From Axinella damicornis (taxonomy: Eukaryota > Porifera > Demospongiae > Axinellida > Axinellidae): a stretch of DNA of 64,000 bases. The position numbers were made by a program, and so were the translations under genes. Positions 22,817-33,456 of the stretch are shown here, one piece after another. Position 1 is the stretch's first letter; each line of letters starts with the position of its first letter. Where the stretch lies: NCBI GenBank assembly GCA_963931865.1, contig OZ007510.1, positions 15,232,111-15,296,110 on the forward strand, given 5' to 3'. Below the pieces are notes generated by a model, which saw only the letters and a list, made by a program, of their open reading frames with translations, was not told where the DNA came from and made no database searches.

Positions 22817-24217
22817 CTTGTCTTCATCTGTGCTACTTTAGTATTCTTAAGCAGTGTTTGTTACGCAATATTAAACACGTACAGTCATGTATTGCAGTAT
22901 TTCATATTAGAGAATACTTTTTCCAAGTAACAACGTATACAGTTTTAGCATGCATTAAACTCGGGCATACTTACACACGAATCATGCATGTGGAGGTTAG
23001 AGCTGCATGACTCAATAACATAAGAAACAGCAAGCAAAAACCCTGTTATAATGCCTAGTATTAATCTGCCCATATAAATTCTTATGGGAGCTCATGACGG
23101 CAATTGCCATCATTGGTTGGTAAAGGCATGAGGTCAGCTAGTATAGTAATCCACAGACTGTACCTTCAATAGATCCATGTTATAGCACCTAATTCACTGC
23201 TTAAAATCTTAGTATAATGACCATGATAGCCTTCTGCATATTCACTGCTAGTTGCTCACAGCAGCAATTTGAGTACTTGGTATACGCCAAGTTATAAGCC
23301 AATTAGGCGAAAGTGTTTTCCACAGCCTAGCATGTTGTTGCACATTTATTTATCTTCTGTTGCAAATGTAGCTAGAAGCATTGTACACAACCATATACGT
23401 ATTGCTCATCAGGAATGGTCTTTCAGCATGCAGGTGCTGGCTGAGGATGAGATTATATTGCAAGCATGCATTAGGAATGGCTGGATGATGGATAGTTGAA
23501 GATTACAGCCAATAGTCTATGTGCAGGACTTGGCCGTTCCTCATCCAGCATGCAAACTTTGCCCACCGTCCATGCACTATATTTGGATAGCAAAGAGTTT
23601 CATCACTGAGTAATGAACTGCTGAGAAGACAAAGCCTTTATTATGGGATAGCTGCCGCGAGTCTATGGACATGTGGGCACATAACATGAAACTTACTGTC
23701 CTCCTGTACCTTATGAAGCACACATTGAGCTAATGTTGCAATACTGCTACTTGTAATATTGCCTTGCACTTCAATCAGCGGAAGTATGACGGGATGTGAT
23801 TGTTGCTCAGTATTTCTGTCTTGAATTGGTTAAGGGCTTAAGCTTATCGCTAACATCTTGAGTCATCAGTAATGTGCAAATGCCTCATAAGTTTCTTAAT
23901 TATAGGTACTTAGTGTTTACTGGTCTGTATGTCTGTCATGTGGAGGACCTATAGTGGTCAAGCAGTGTAAATGATCTGCTTGAATGCACATTGATTGTTT
24001 GGTATTGGGTATTGGTATTGCAGGGAAGCAGCAACTATGGCAGCTGTTAAGTAGAATTGCTAGGAGTGCAGCTGCATGCACTTCTATAGCATTCCTATAC
24101 TTCTCCTCAGACATAACTAAGAAACTTGACCAAGCTAGGTTATCTCAACAGGCCTACTAGGTTTTCCTATCACTTTCCTTCTAGACATGGTTACCACAGA
24201 AGCACAAGTTATAGTTA

Positions 24218-24334
24218 AACCACCCTCTAGACGTGTTTACCAGTAACACACGAGACACTTTGGGTAAACCCCGAGGGCGAAGCCGGAACTGTCGAGTGTA
24301 TTACGCGGTAAACACGTCTAAGGGGTGGTTTAGC
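24218..24334. mobile_element. Hairpin MITE (AAACCACCC ends)
   Basis: AAACCACCCTCTAGACGTGTTTACC is mirrored at the right end as GGTAAACACGTCTAAGGGGTGGTTT with a loop containing ACGAGACACTTTGGG. No coding sequence. Confidence 0.75.
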
Positions 24335-24475
24335 TGGCTTGTAACATGGCAACCATAGCAAAGGCACCTGCATGCTAAGTGCTTTTGACAGGTGTGTTCT
24401 AACTGCCCTAATTATTGCCATGTTCTAACTGCCTTTAATTGGAAGTTAGAACGCACCTGGGAGCTAATTAGAACA

Positions 24476-25103
24476 GGGACAGTACAAAACCTGAGCTCTG
24501 GACTGGACTGGACTGGATTGACTGACCATACACAGACCAAAACAGCTGTACACAGACAGCAAACGTCACCAATTTTATGAAGGGTTGTCTCCAGCTCTCC
24601 CCTAGCCTGTTGCGGCATCATTCCTTGATTTCCGAGAGGTCAAAATTCACGTGCATATTTAATGAGCTTCAACAAAAGCGGCTATGGTTGAATTCTTGTG
24701 GGTTCTGTACCGGCTTTGAGTATCCATGACATGCCAGTATTGACTGTTTCTTATAGAGGTCACACACATTTGCTGGCAAAGAACCATCGTCAAACTCCAA
24801 TTGAACTCCAGTTAGGATGCTCTGCCTGCTTGAAGGATTAGAAGAGCAGTTATTATCAGCAGAAACTTCAGCCTTTCTTGAAATGTAGAACCAGAAGGAA
24901 TATGCACGTGACCTTTGACCTGTCGGAAATCGAGGAATGATGCCACAACAGGCTAGGAAGCAAAGCTGGAGACAACCCTTCATAACTTTGGTGATGTTTG
25001 CCGTCTGTGTACAGTTGTTTTGGTCAAGTCCATTATCCAGTCCAGAGTCCAGTCCATTATCCAGTCCAGTCCAGAGTCCAGAGTCCAGGTTTTGTACTGT
25101 CCC
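24476..25103 (-). mobile_element. Long-TIR foldback element, copy 2
   Basis: Same insertion as copy 1, carried by the segmental duplication: ends GGGACAGTACAAAACCTG, flanks ATTAGAACA (24467-24475) and TTCAGAACA (25104-25112). The minus-strand interior keeps the frame with FDDGSLPANVCDLYKK (about 24745-24810). The frame is similar between copies 1 and 2, with substitutions. Confidence 0.75.
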
Positions 25104-25182
25104 TTCAGAACACCCCTGATTCTGCACTATATAAACTGTGTGCGGTGCCTTTGATTTGTATGGCTGCCATGTTACAACGTCC

Positions 25183-25190
25183 TATATAAA
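25183..25190 (+). promoter_or_regulatory. TATA box of beta-trefoil gene copy 2
   Basis: TATATAAA followed by GAGCGTCATTACCTACAGGC, 91 bp upstream of the ATG at 25281 and shared with copy 1 at 19183. Confidence 0.65.
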
Positions 25191-25280
25191 GAGCGTCATT
25201 ACCTACAGGCAGCCAAGAATCTACTGCAGAATCAAATTACCGTGGATCAGCAGCAGACTAGCAGCGGTATTCTCAGTGCC

Positions 25281-26274
25281 ATGGCTACTAAACCTATGCC
25301 TGTGTACATTCAAGACAAGAACTCCCGACTGGTAATGGAGTGTCAATTCGACAATCCATACCAAGTGGTGATTGATAACAAGCAGCAAGGAAACCTCTAC
25401 CAGCAATTTTACATAACTTGTTCTGGTGTCGCTGGATACGTCTACGTTGAGAGCGTGGCAAAACCAAACACCGTTGTCACTGCTGGTAACGTGGGGGAGA
25501 AACCACTGTTCATGTCACCCAGGGATACCAGTCTGCACATAAACGAGCTGTGGATTCTGCGAGAGCCAAACAGTGGCACTGACCGACATTTTGTTCTCAT
25601 GAGTGCTGCAACTGGATTGGTCATGGATGTCGTTTGGATTCAGCCACAAGCCAGGAACAAACATCCAAACTTATGATCGTCACAATACTGATACCGTAGA
25701 TCCGGAAATTTTCGCGTTGTTTTATTTTCGTCGTTCGAGCACTCCGACGAAAATTAAACCACGCGAAAATTTCGTCCACGTACGTGTACGCGTGCGCGTA
25801 TGCGTACACGTGCGCGTTCCCGGGACCGGATACCATGTCACGCCATTGGAGAGAGCTGGAGCGTCAGGTCAGCGCGAGCGAGGGAATGCAGCAGACACCC
25901 ATGCCGTATCACTGATAGAGAGGGAACTGCCATCGGCTACTTACCTCGAAAGATTTTACCCGTACGTCTCGGTCCGCGGTTCCAACTGCCTTCAGAAGTT
26001 CGCTTCCGCGATCGCGCGCTTGGGCTGATCGCGCGCTGGTAGAAGAACTCAGTGATCTTCCAGGATCGGGAACACCATTGACAGGTTTCTGGTAGCGCAG
26101 CAGAGCCATATTTGTACTTCGATTCACGAAAACTCACACGTTCATAAATTATTCGACGTTGAAAAATTTCGTGTTTTTAATTTTCGTCGTAATACAGCAT
26201 CGACGAAAATTAATTACGGCGAAAATTTCCGGATCTACGGTAATCAGCAGTGGGCCTTCCTGCCGACATCATGA
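25281..26274 (+). pseudogene. Beta-trefoil (ricin-B-like) lectin gene, copy 2, frameshifted and split by a MITE
   Basis: A single trefoil domain of about 145 residues, normally a carbohydrate-binding fold. ATG at 25281. Visible repeats include PVYIQDKNSRLVMEC, GYVYVESVAKP, LWILREPNSGTDRHFVLMSA and GLVMDV, then PGTNIQTYDRH in another frame. The switch needs one base removed near 25632-25635 (a T run), so there is a frameshift or a sequencing error. At 25692 the frame is cut by a 547-bp element; after its right end the frame resumes with a QQW motif, the hallmark of ricin-type trefoils, and a TGA at 26272. The insertion target was TA. No signal peptide is visible. The aerolysin-like gene 9 kb away may act with such lectins, but that is inference. 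Confidence 0.8.
25694..26240. mobile_element. 547-bp MITE inserted in the lectin gene, TA target site
   Basis: Ends CCGTAGATCCGGAAATTTTC and its reverse complement are flanked by TA (25692-25693 and 26241-26242). Sub-terminal AATTTTCGTCG motifs occur in inverted pairs at both ends. The interior is GC-rich and non-coding. Tc1/mariner- or pogo-like by target site. Related partial copies lie at 15208-15428 and around 39337-40175. Confidence 0.88.
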
Positions 26275-26321
26275 ACTGTTACAGTATATATACCAAACAG
26301 CAGACTCTAACAAGCTGACTA

Positions 26322-27196
26322 GCGTAACTCACCTATAGTCGACCACTTAAGCTTTCGGGTCACGTAAAATTCGAACCGTTGCACTGAAGAACTCGGGACA
26401 AAGATCAATCGGTAGAGCGTCAATTGGAGTCTTCATTAAGGTTAGTGTCATTTCCTGTACTTCAACACCGCCTACTTCACATTGCTGATTCGGAACGTGT
26501 ATGATTACCGTATTGTCGACCACCCGTACCTGTTGTCGACCTTAGCCTGATTTACATATACCAATTGTCGACCACTACTGGAATAGAGTTACAAAACAAC
26601 TGGACTTGGACTACCATGCATACCAGCAAGTATAACAAAATGAATCAGAGTCAAAACCATGGTCAGCACACACTCAACAAAAGAAATGGTACAAATTGAA
26701 AGAGTAATAGCAGAGTTATGTACAATAATGCACAACCAATACATAGGCACACACACCACATCAACAAAAAAACTGAATTACAAACATTACAAATGTACAT
26801 TGAACTGCTCTGCTGCTCGGTTTACCCCCATTTGTCCGCTTTTGACGGCATCCATGGCGTTTATCATGGATTCATCGCTCCACTGTCTTAGCTTCCTCGT
26901 TCGACAGCTGCTAGGTGGTAGGACGTTTTCTTTGTCCAGCTTACTTCGCTTGCGAGCCTCCAGCAAGACTTTGCGGACCGTGATCTCTTTCCCATGGCCA
27001 GCTTGGGCATCGCGACTTCTCCACTAGCTAGCTAGAGCTACACACAAAATTTGCTTAGCTAGCACTATGAGGCGCGAACGTGGCGCGCTACCGTATACTA
27101 CACAATATCCGCATACCTTTGTTGTTACATCCGGTCGACAATTGGTGAAAATGCGTGGTCGACAATAGGTAGTGGTCGACAATTGATGACTTACGC
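26322..27196 (-). mobile_element. Pogo-like non-autonomous element with GTCGACCAC sub-terminal repeats
   Basis: Ends GCGTAA(C/G)TCA(C/T)C are flanked by TA (26320-26321 and 27197-27198). At least six copies of GTCGACCAC/GTGGTCGAC or close variants lie near both ends (26338, 26517, 26535, 26570, 27150, 27171), as expected for transposase-binding sites. It contains one transposase fragment (next entry). Length 875 bp. Confidence 0.75.
26787..27003 (-). pseudogene. Psq-type HTH fragment of a pogo/CENP-B-like transposase
   Basis: The minus-strand frame gives KEITVRKVLLEARKRSKLDKEN, then RQWSDESMINAMDAVKSGQM and GVNRAAEQFNV before TAA at 26789-26787. The pattern W-x2-E/D-x-M-x2-A-M-x-A-V-x-S-G-x-M-x-V-N-R-A-A is the DNA-binding psq helix-turn-helix of DDE_1 transposases. 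No in-frame ATG, no DDE domain, so a relic. Confidence 0.65.
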
Positions 27197-27360
27197 TACC
27201 ACGTATACTGGAGTACCTAGCTATAGCTAGTGTACTGTCTGCAATAGTTAGCTAGCTAGCTAGTGATAGTAGTATGCATGCCATTATAGGCTACCTTTGT
27301 AGTACGCTGATACAGTATGGTCATACTTCCAAGTCCTGTCTTGTGTGAATTATAAAGATT

Positions 27361-30015
27361 CGAGGGGCGACCGCACTCCTGGTAGCCGCGGTTAAACGGT
27401 AGCACAAGCTAAGTGTGACAGTTCGTTCCAATTATCACACATTACGTGAGTACCATGCATGATAGCTATATATAGGGAAGATCAGAAATGATTTAGAGTG
27501 TACCGAATAATAGCCGCGTTGCAACTGGTTGCAACTCGCCGTAGCGCAAGCTAAGTATTGCAATTCATTCCAATTAACGCACATGCCACGTGGCAACCAC
27601 GCTCAGTCGATCGCGAGCAATGGCAACCAATACAGCACTCACAACTTAGACAGCACGGTGAGTTTCGGCATGTAAGCGTCAGTGAACGATCAGTGATCAC
27701 GGCCGTGTAATCAGAATCTTCGTGTGCCTTTCCTAAGAATGGTACTGCCACCGGAAGTCGATGGAGCGCTCGAGCACGCGCAATCCGGGCGACTAACGGC
27801 GAGACAAAAGCGCTCATATCTCCACCACCAAGGTGAGTTTCAGCGTGAGTTCCAGCACATAATCATCAGTTCGTCCGAACCCCCTCGAACCCCTCCTCCC
27901 TACGGGCCTGTTTAGTCAGAACCGTTGTAGCTAGGGCATTCGTAAATAGCCACCGCACTACTAGTACTGGTAACTTGCCGGCAGGGCAAGCTCACCGTTC
28001 AGAATGGTACTCCGGTATTACTCTCACCCCGAGCAGACTCTGATTGCATCCACCAGCTCGTACTTACAGCTCCAAGGTTGCCGGTCGGGCATAGGCGCAA
28101 CTGGATCGTCTCAATTTAATAGTGCACACGTAGCTGTCTCATTCCCAGCGGATCCGGAACGAAAAAAAAAATCCACCCACACAAGGAGGCCAAAATTTAG
28201 GGTTAGGATTAGGGTTAGGGTCATAACTCCACCACAAAGATGAGTTTCAGCAAAATCTTTTTACGTTTGTGTCAGTCAAAAATTAGAATGATGATGGTGC
28301 AGTCAGAATCTCTCCATGTCCCCCACTGTGCTCAGGAATTTTTCAATTTTTGGTCCAAATTAATTCCCTACCAGTAGTGTAACGAGGGGCAACCGCACTC
28401 CTGGTAGCCGTTGCAATGCCGGCTGCGACTCGCCGTACCTAGCGAAAGCTAAGTATCGCAGTTAGTTCCAATTAACGCACATGCCACGTGGCAGCCACGC
28501 TCTGTCGATCGCTAGCAAAGGCGGCCAAAGGGAAGACACGAAGTTACTACAGCACTTACAACTTTGCCAGCACGGTGAGTTTTGGCATGTAAGCGTCAGT
28601 GAACGACAGCGATCACGGCCATGTGGTCAGAATCTTCGTGTGCCTTTGCTAAGAACGGTACTGCCACCGGAAGTCGGAGAGAGCGCTCCAGCAATGGCGG
28701 CCACGGCGAGACATAAGCGCTTGTATCTCTACCACCAAGGTGAGTTTCAGCACAATTATTATACGTTTGTCTAACTGCATGATAGCCATCACAACGGTGT
28801 AGTCAGAATCTCTGTAGACCTTTCCTGCGAGCTATGAGGTTTGATTATTTACATTAATTAGATTAATTATTTACGCGGCACAATTTTTCCTATACCAGGA
28901 GTGTAACGAGGGGCAACCGCACTCCTGGTAGCCGTTGCAACCCCGCGATTGCCTCGCCGTAGCAAAACTTAATTATTGCAATTAGTTCCAATTAACGCAC
29001 ATGCCACGTGGCTCAGTCGATCGCGAGCAATGGCGACCAAAAGGAAGACAAGTCATTATTACAGCACTCACAACTTAGCCAGCACGGTGAGTTATGGCAT
29101 GCAAGCGTCAGTGAACGACAGCTATCACGGCCGTGTGGTCAGAATCTTCGTGTGCCGTTCCTAAGAACGGTACTGCCACCGGAAGTCGATGGAGCGCTCG
29201 AGCAATGGCGGCCAACGGCGAGACAAAAGCGCTCATATCTCCACCACCAAGGTGAGTTTCAGCACCAACTTTCATCATTCAGGTCAGTGCATGATAGCGA
29301 TCACGGCGGTGTAGTCAGAATCTCTGTAGGCCAATCCTAAGTACTCAAACATTATTTATATTATATTGGATTGGATTATATTACATTACATTACGCGGCA
29401 CAATTTTTCCTATACCAGGAGTGTAACGAGGGGCAACCGCACTCCTGGTAGCCGCGTTGCAACCGGTTGCGACTTGACGGTAGCGCAAGCTAGGTATTGC
29501 AACTCATTCCAATTAACGCACATACCACGCGACGTCAACGTCGATCGATTGAGCTGAGTCAGCAATGGCGGCCCAAGGAGAAGACAAGAACTGTTACAAC
29601 GCTCACAACTTCGCCAGCACGGTGAGTTTTGGCATGTAAGCGTCAGTGAACGACAGCGATCACGGCCTTATGGTCAGAATCTTCGTGTGCCTTTCCGAAG
29701 TCGAAGAGAGCGCTCGAGCAATGGCAGCCAAGGCGAGACAAAAGCGCTCATATCTCCACCACCAAGGTGAGTTTCAACACCAACTTTTTACATTCAGGTC
29801 AGGGCATGATAGCGATCACGGCGGTATAGTCAGAATTTCTGTAGGCCAAGCCTAAGTACTCAAACATTATATATATTATATTGGATTAATTATTTATTTA
29901 TTTACGCGGCACTTTATTTCCTATACCAGGAGTGTAATATTTACGCGGCACAATTTTCTCTATACCAGGAGTGTAATTACGCGGCACAATTTTTCCTATA
30001 CCAGGAGTGTAATTA
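27361..30015 (+). repeat. Array 2 of the 'GGGGCAACCGCACTCCTGGTAG' repeat (four unit starts)
   Basis: Unit starts near 27361, 28382, 28907 and 29427. Module A (ATG frame ending at GTGAGT) is at 29029-29088 and 29564-29622; degenerate at 27620 and 28515. Module B (ATG, KRSYLHHQ-like frame, GGTGAGTTTC) is at 28694-28742, 29205-29253 and 29724-29769; degenerate at 27795. Unit ends read TATACCAGGAGTGTAA, the inverse of the unit start ACTCCTGGTA, and this 36-bp end is itself repeated at 29905, 29942 and 29977. A short TTAGGG-like tract lies at 28197-28220. Confidence 0.9.
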
Positions 30016-30153
30016 TATAACTTCAAGTCTTGTGTGAGGCTGCCTCCATGTGTTAGTATAGTGTTTCAGGCTGGTACTTATTGGCCATGTTTTCTTCTGA
30101 ACGATTAGAAACAGAAGCACAACACTAACAGCGGAGGTGCAGCGGCCATTAGG

Positions 30154-30206
30154 TAGTCTCGCGGGCCAGACTAGTGGGTGTGGTGAGAGGCTGGCCCGCG
30201 AGACTA
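30154..30206. mobile_element. 53-bp foldback MITE (TAGTCTCGCGGGCCAGAC ends)
   Basis: TAGTCTCGCGGGCCAGAC at the left and its near reverse complement at the right. Flanked by perfect 9-bp duplications GCCATTAGG (30145-30153 and 30207-30215). Shares termini with the element at 40221-44051. Confidence 0.92.
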
Positions 30207-30297
30207 GCCATTAGGCTTCATAATTATCAAGACAGTTCTCACGACTTGTATATATAACATCTCCCCACACTGGCCCACAGGGGTTAACGGTTGCAGA

Positions 30298-30447
30298 TAG
30301 TCTCGTTCCCAGACCATTTTTCGCAAAGTCTGGCCCGCGATCAGAGACTAACCTCGTTCTCACCCCAGCGTTTGTCGCTAGTACTGCAAGCGACAAACGC
30401 TGGGATGAGAAGGCCTGGGAACAAGTCTACTGCGAGACTATACCGTA
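30298..30447. mobile_element. Composite foldback element related to the TAGTCTCG/TAGCCTCG MITEs
   Basis: Contains TAGTCTCGTTCCCAGACC, an inner hairpin CAGCGTTTGTCGCT...AGCGACAAACGCTG, and a right end CCTGGGAACAAGTCTACTGC. The 9-bp word GGTTGCAGA occurs at 30289-30297 and 30448-30456 and may be its target-site duplication, though the right end carries 7 extra bases. Confidence 0.6.
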
Positions 30448-30479
30448 GGTTGCAGAGTTGTGTACTAATCTTCGAGTTA

Positions 30480-31285
30480 TAATTATGTTTGATTGCTAAA
30501 TCTAATCAATTATAATGCACACAAATTGTTGGCTGATCTTGACATCTGCGATTTCTGAGCACTGGCTGCATGCTTACGATCTGCAGACGTTGGCAATTCA
30601 CAGTGAATCATAATTTCTTCCTCATTGCCCTCTGGTTAGGACCCCCTTACTTGTACTCCCTGCTGAATTAGAAGTATATAGTTGGCGTGTTGCAATTTTT
30701 GGTCACTTAATACATGTAGCATTACTCAAAAGCTTCCTATTCATGATAGCAATGATCATGTGAAGATTCTTACCTCAAATCGGCCTCTATGCATCCCATG
30801 AGTATGAGCTTACCTTCCCTGTTGTTCTGGCTGTACTGACTCCTAGCTCTTCTGAATGCCAATCGTGGATGGTGGTCCCTTAGCCACAACTAGTAGTTTG
30901 AAGGGCATATTTTATCTTCAACTAGCTCTCAGTGTACACAATCACGCACTTGCATGGATACCTCCTCACATACGTAATATTATACCAGTGTAGCCCATGC
31001 ATGGAAATCGATCACATCCTATCTTGAATGATGTCAGGAATTACGAAATTATTGAGTTGATCCTCCACAGTAGTGGTGTAGGTCACAAAGCTCTCCTTAC
31101 TAAGCTTTGATAAGAATTTGGTGGAGGGAGCCTTGGAGGTTTGTTTGGACAGGGTCCGGAGGGAGCAGGATACAATAGCAAACCTTGCTGTGATCGGACT
31201 GATTGAGGGGGTCATCCAACGGAACAGTGTAATTACAAATGTCAGGGGATACTTCCTCCATTGATACGTAGCTAATTGCAGAGGT
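30480..31285. other. Spacer with no recognised gene
   Basis: A 98-codon minus-strand frame at 31012-31308 shows no motif I recognise and overlaps the start of the LINE remnant. Otherwise I see nothing. Confidence 0.4.
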
Positions 31286-32320
31286 CCGTAGCTACCACTT
31301 CTGCTCATGAGAACATTCCTCCTAAACGGTTTTCAAACAGGCTTGTCAGGTATGGATTTGTGCTGGTTATCCTCGTAACAAGGCTCGTAAGAAGGAAGCA
31401 TAAAGAAGCCAAGGCCACTTTCAGAGCACTCCTGAGGAAACATCAAAGAGAGCAGCGTGATGCTTCTTTCAGGAACTTGATCTTGATTGCAATGATCCTC
31501 CTCAGCATTTTAGACATATTCGGAGAGCCACAGGGATTGTTTCTGAACCCACATCAATTTTGAATGTTGCTGGCTCCACTTTCAAGGGGGATTAGCTCCA
31601 ATCTGTACCGTAGCTTTGATAGCTCATTCTCTGGAAGACATTCCCCCCTTCACTGTGGATGAAGGGACTGAGATGATACTGTAGTCTCAATAATTAGGCT
31701 GCTGGTCCTGATGATATTGATCCTGAGCACAAATGTGTATCGAGGTCCTTTACTTGCAATGTTTCTTAATTGTTGTCACTGGACACATTCCTCCTGCAGT
31801 TCAACATGGCCTATAGTAATCCCTATTCCAGAGGGCCATGGAAAGGACCTTACCAACCCTTCCAATTACAGGGGTATTACCATCTTGTCTAATCTCAGTA
31901 AAGTATTGCAGAAGCTTGTGTTGTCAAAAGGACCCTCCCCCCTCATTGAATCCTCTCCAAGGAGGATTTCATGTTGATTACAGTTGCTCTCACACAGCTC
32001 TTGGTCTTCAGGAGGTCATACAGTGTATCTGCAAGTGTGGCAAGAAAGCATACGTTGCTTTCCTTGATGTGAGAAAAGCGTTTGATACCATGTGGCACAA
32101 AGGCCTTCTGGTAAACCTACACCAGAAAGGTATCACAGGGCACACACCTTGCCATTAGAGAGCACCTTGACTTCCCGGAGACTTGTGAGGATTATCACAT
32201 CAACCATTGCGACTTCAAACTCCTCCTTCCTGCTCCTCACTGGAGTAGCTATTACTGTAGGTGATCCTTGTCTGAGACGTATTAACAATTTTCATATTCG
32301 CCTACTGGTTTCATGAGATG
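31285..32320 (+). pseudogene. Remnant of a LINE (non-LTR) reverse transcriptase
   Basis: Shifting plus-strand frames give the pre-RT linker (RRKHKEAKATFRALLRKHQR), the RT entry motif DLTNPSNYRGITILSNLSKV (about 31849-31910) and the catalytic motif A region YVAFLDVRKAFDTMWHKGLL (about 32053-32112). At least two frameshifts and stops separate them and the YADD motif is not found, so the copy is dead. Confidence 0.8.
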
Positions 32321-32498
32321 GCCTTGAATTGGATGCCTCTTGTTTTCGCACTAGATCCACTAGGGTGGCATCCAAGGACCAATTTGAAAACTTGGGAGAT
32401 TGGTTTTCTATCAAGTGCACTTCCACATAAATAATTGAGTTCACATTCCCTTATACACTGGATTCCTATCATGACAATATCAGGGAAATGGAAAGGAC

Positions 32499-33299
32499 AT
32501 GCACCTAGCTAGCTACACCACCCAGACTGAGTACATGAAGTACTGCGTCAGGAATTTTGGCCTCTGTCAGGAAAATTAGAAGGACACAAACCTACACCAC
32601 CAGCCTGAGTACATGAAGTACTGCGTCAGGAATTTTGGCCTCTGTCAGGAAAATTAGAAGGACACACACCTACACTACCCACACTGAGTACATGAAGTAC
32701 TGCGTCAGGAATTTTGGCCTCTGTCAGGAAAATTAGAAGGACACATACCTACACTACCCAGACTGAGTACATGAAGTACTGCGTCAGGAATTTTGGCCTC
32801 TGTCAGGAAAATTAGAAGGACACATACCTACACCACCAGACTGAGTACATGAAGTACTGCGTCAGGAATTTTGGCCTCTGTCAGGAAAATTAGAAGGACA
32901 CACACCTACACCACCAGACTGAGTACATGAAGTACTGCGTCAGGAATTTTGGCCTCTGTCAGGAAAATTAGAAGGACACATACCTACACCACCAGCCTGA
33001 GTACATGAAGTACTGCGTCAGGAATTTTGGCCTCTGTCAGGAAAATTAGAAGGACACACACCTACACTACCCAGACTGAGTACATGAAGTACTGCGTCAG
33101 GAATTTTGGCCTCTGTCAGGAAAATTAGAAGGACACACACCTACACCACCCAGACTGAGTACATGAAGTACTGCGTCAGGAATTTTGGCCTCTGTCAGGA
33201 AAAGTAGAAGGACACACACCTACACCACCCAGATTGAGTACATAAAGTAGTGCGTCAGGAATTTTGGCCTCTGTCAGGAAAATTAAAAGGACATGTGCT
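32499..33299 (+). repeat. Minisatellite, ten copies of a 78-79-bp unit
   Basis: TGCGTCAGGAATTTTGGCC begins at 32544, 32622, 32701, 32780, 32858, 32936, 33014, 33093, 33172 (TGCGTCAGG) and 33251. Units are nearly identical (CTGAGTACATGAAGTACTGC, CTCTGTCAGGAAAATTAGAA); the last is the most diverged. It follows the LINE remnant and could have grown from its 3' end. Confidence 0.95.
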
Positions 33300-33456
33300 T
33301 ATGGAGGAAAATCCTGATGTAGCTACAGCGCCTTAAAGCTAATTACAGGCATATCAAAGTGAAAGTGCAGCACGTCGCCGGTAACCGTTGATTGACCACG
33401 CGGGAAAACAATTATTGATATACCATTTCATATTGCTCTTGTACAACCGTTGAGCT

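Larger units (their letters stand above)
19600..22900 (+). repeat. Degenerate tandem repeats of about 1.1 kb (four copies)
   Basis: A block with GCACTTCCATTCATGGCTTC and AAGCTTGTCTTCATCTGTG recurs at about 19670, 20770, 21860 and 22725, i.e. roughly 1.1 kb apart (last interval about 0.87 kb). Another shared motif, TTTCACTAGTACTGCTTC, occurs near 20318, 21142 and 22070. Copies differ by indels. No frame is conserved between them, so I see no protein here. Confidence 0.8.
23165..25112 (+). repeat. Segmental duplication, right copy, interrupted
   Basis: Homologous to 14130-15207. About 0.9 kb (23420-24340), absent from the left copy, is inserted before the TGTAACATGGCAACCA block; this extra part holds the hairpin at 24218 and otherwise nothing I can name. 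Confidence 0.8.

Noticed and set aside
24227..24421. CRISPR-like or tRNA-like reading of the hairpin-rich segments
   Set aside because: No regular spacers, no cloverleaf with A/B boxes; the hairpins are MITE palindromes in a eukaryotic genome.
28197..28220. TTAGGG-like tract as a telomere
   Set aside because: Only about three imperfect units inside the dispersed repeat; an interstitial coincidence.
32499..33299. CRISPR array
   Set aside because: Units are contiguous and nearly identical over their whole length, with no variable spacers; a minisatellite.
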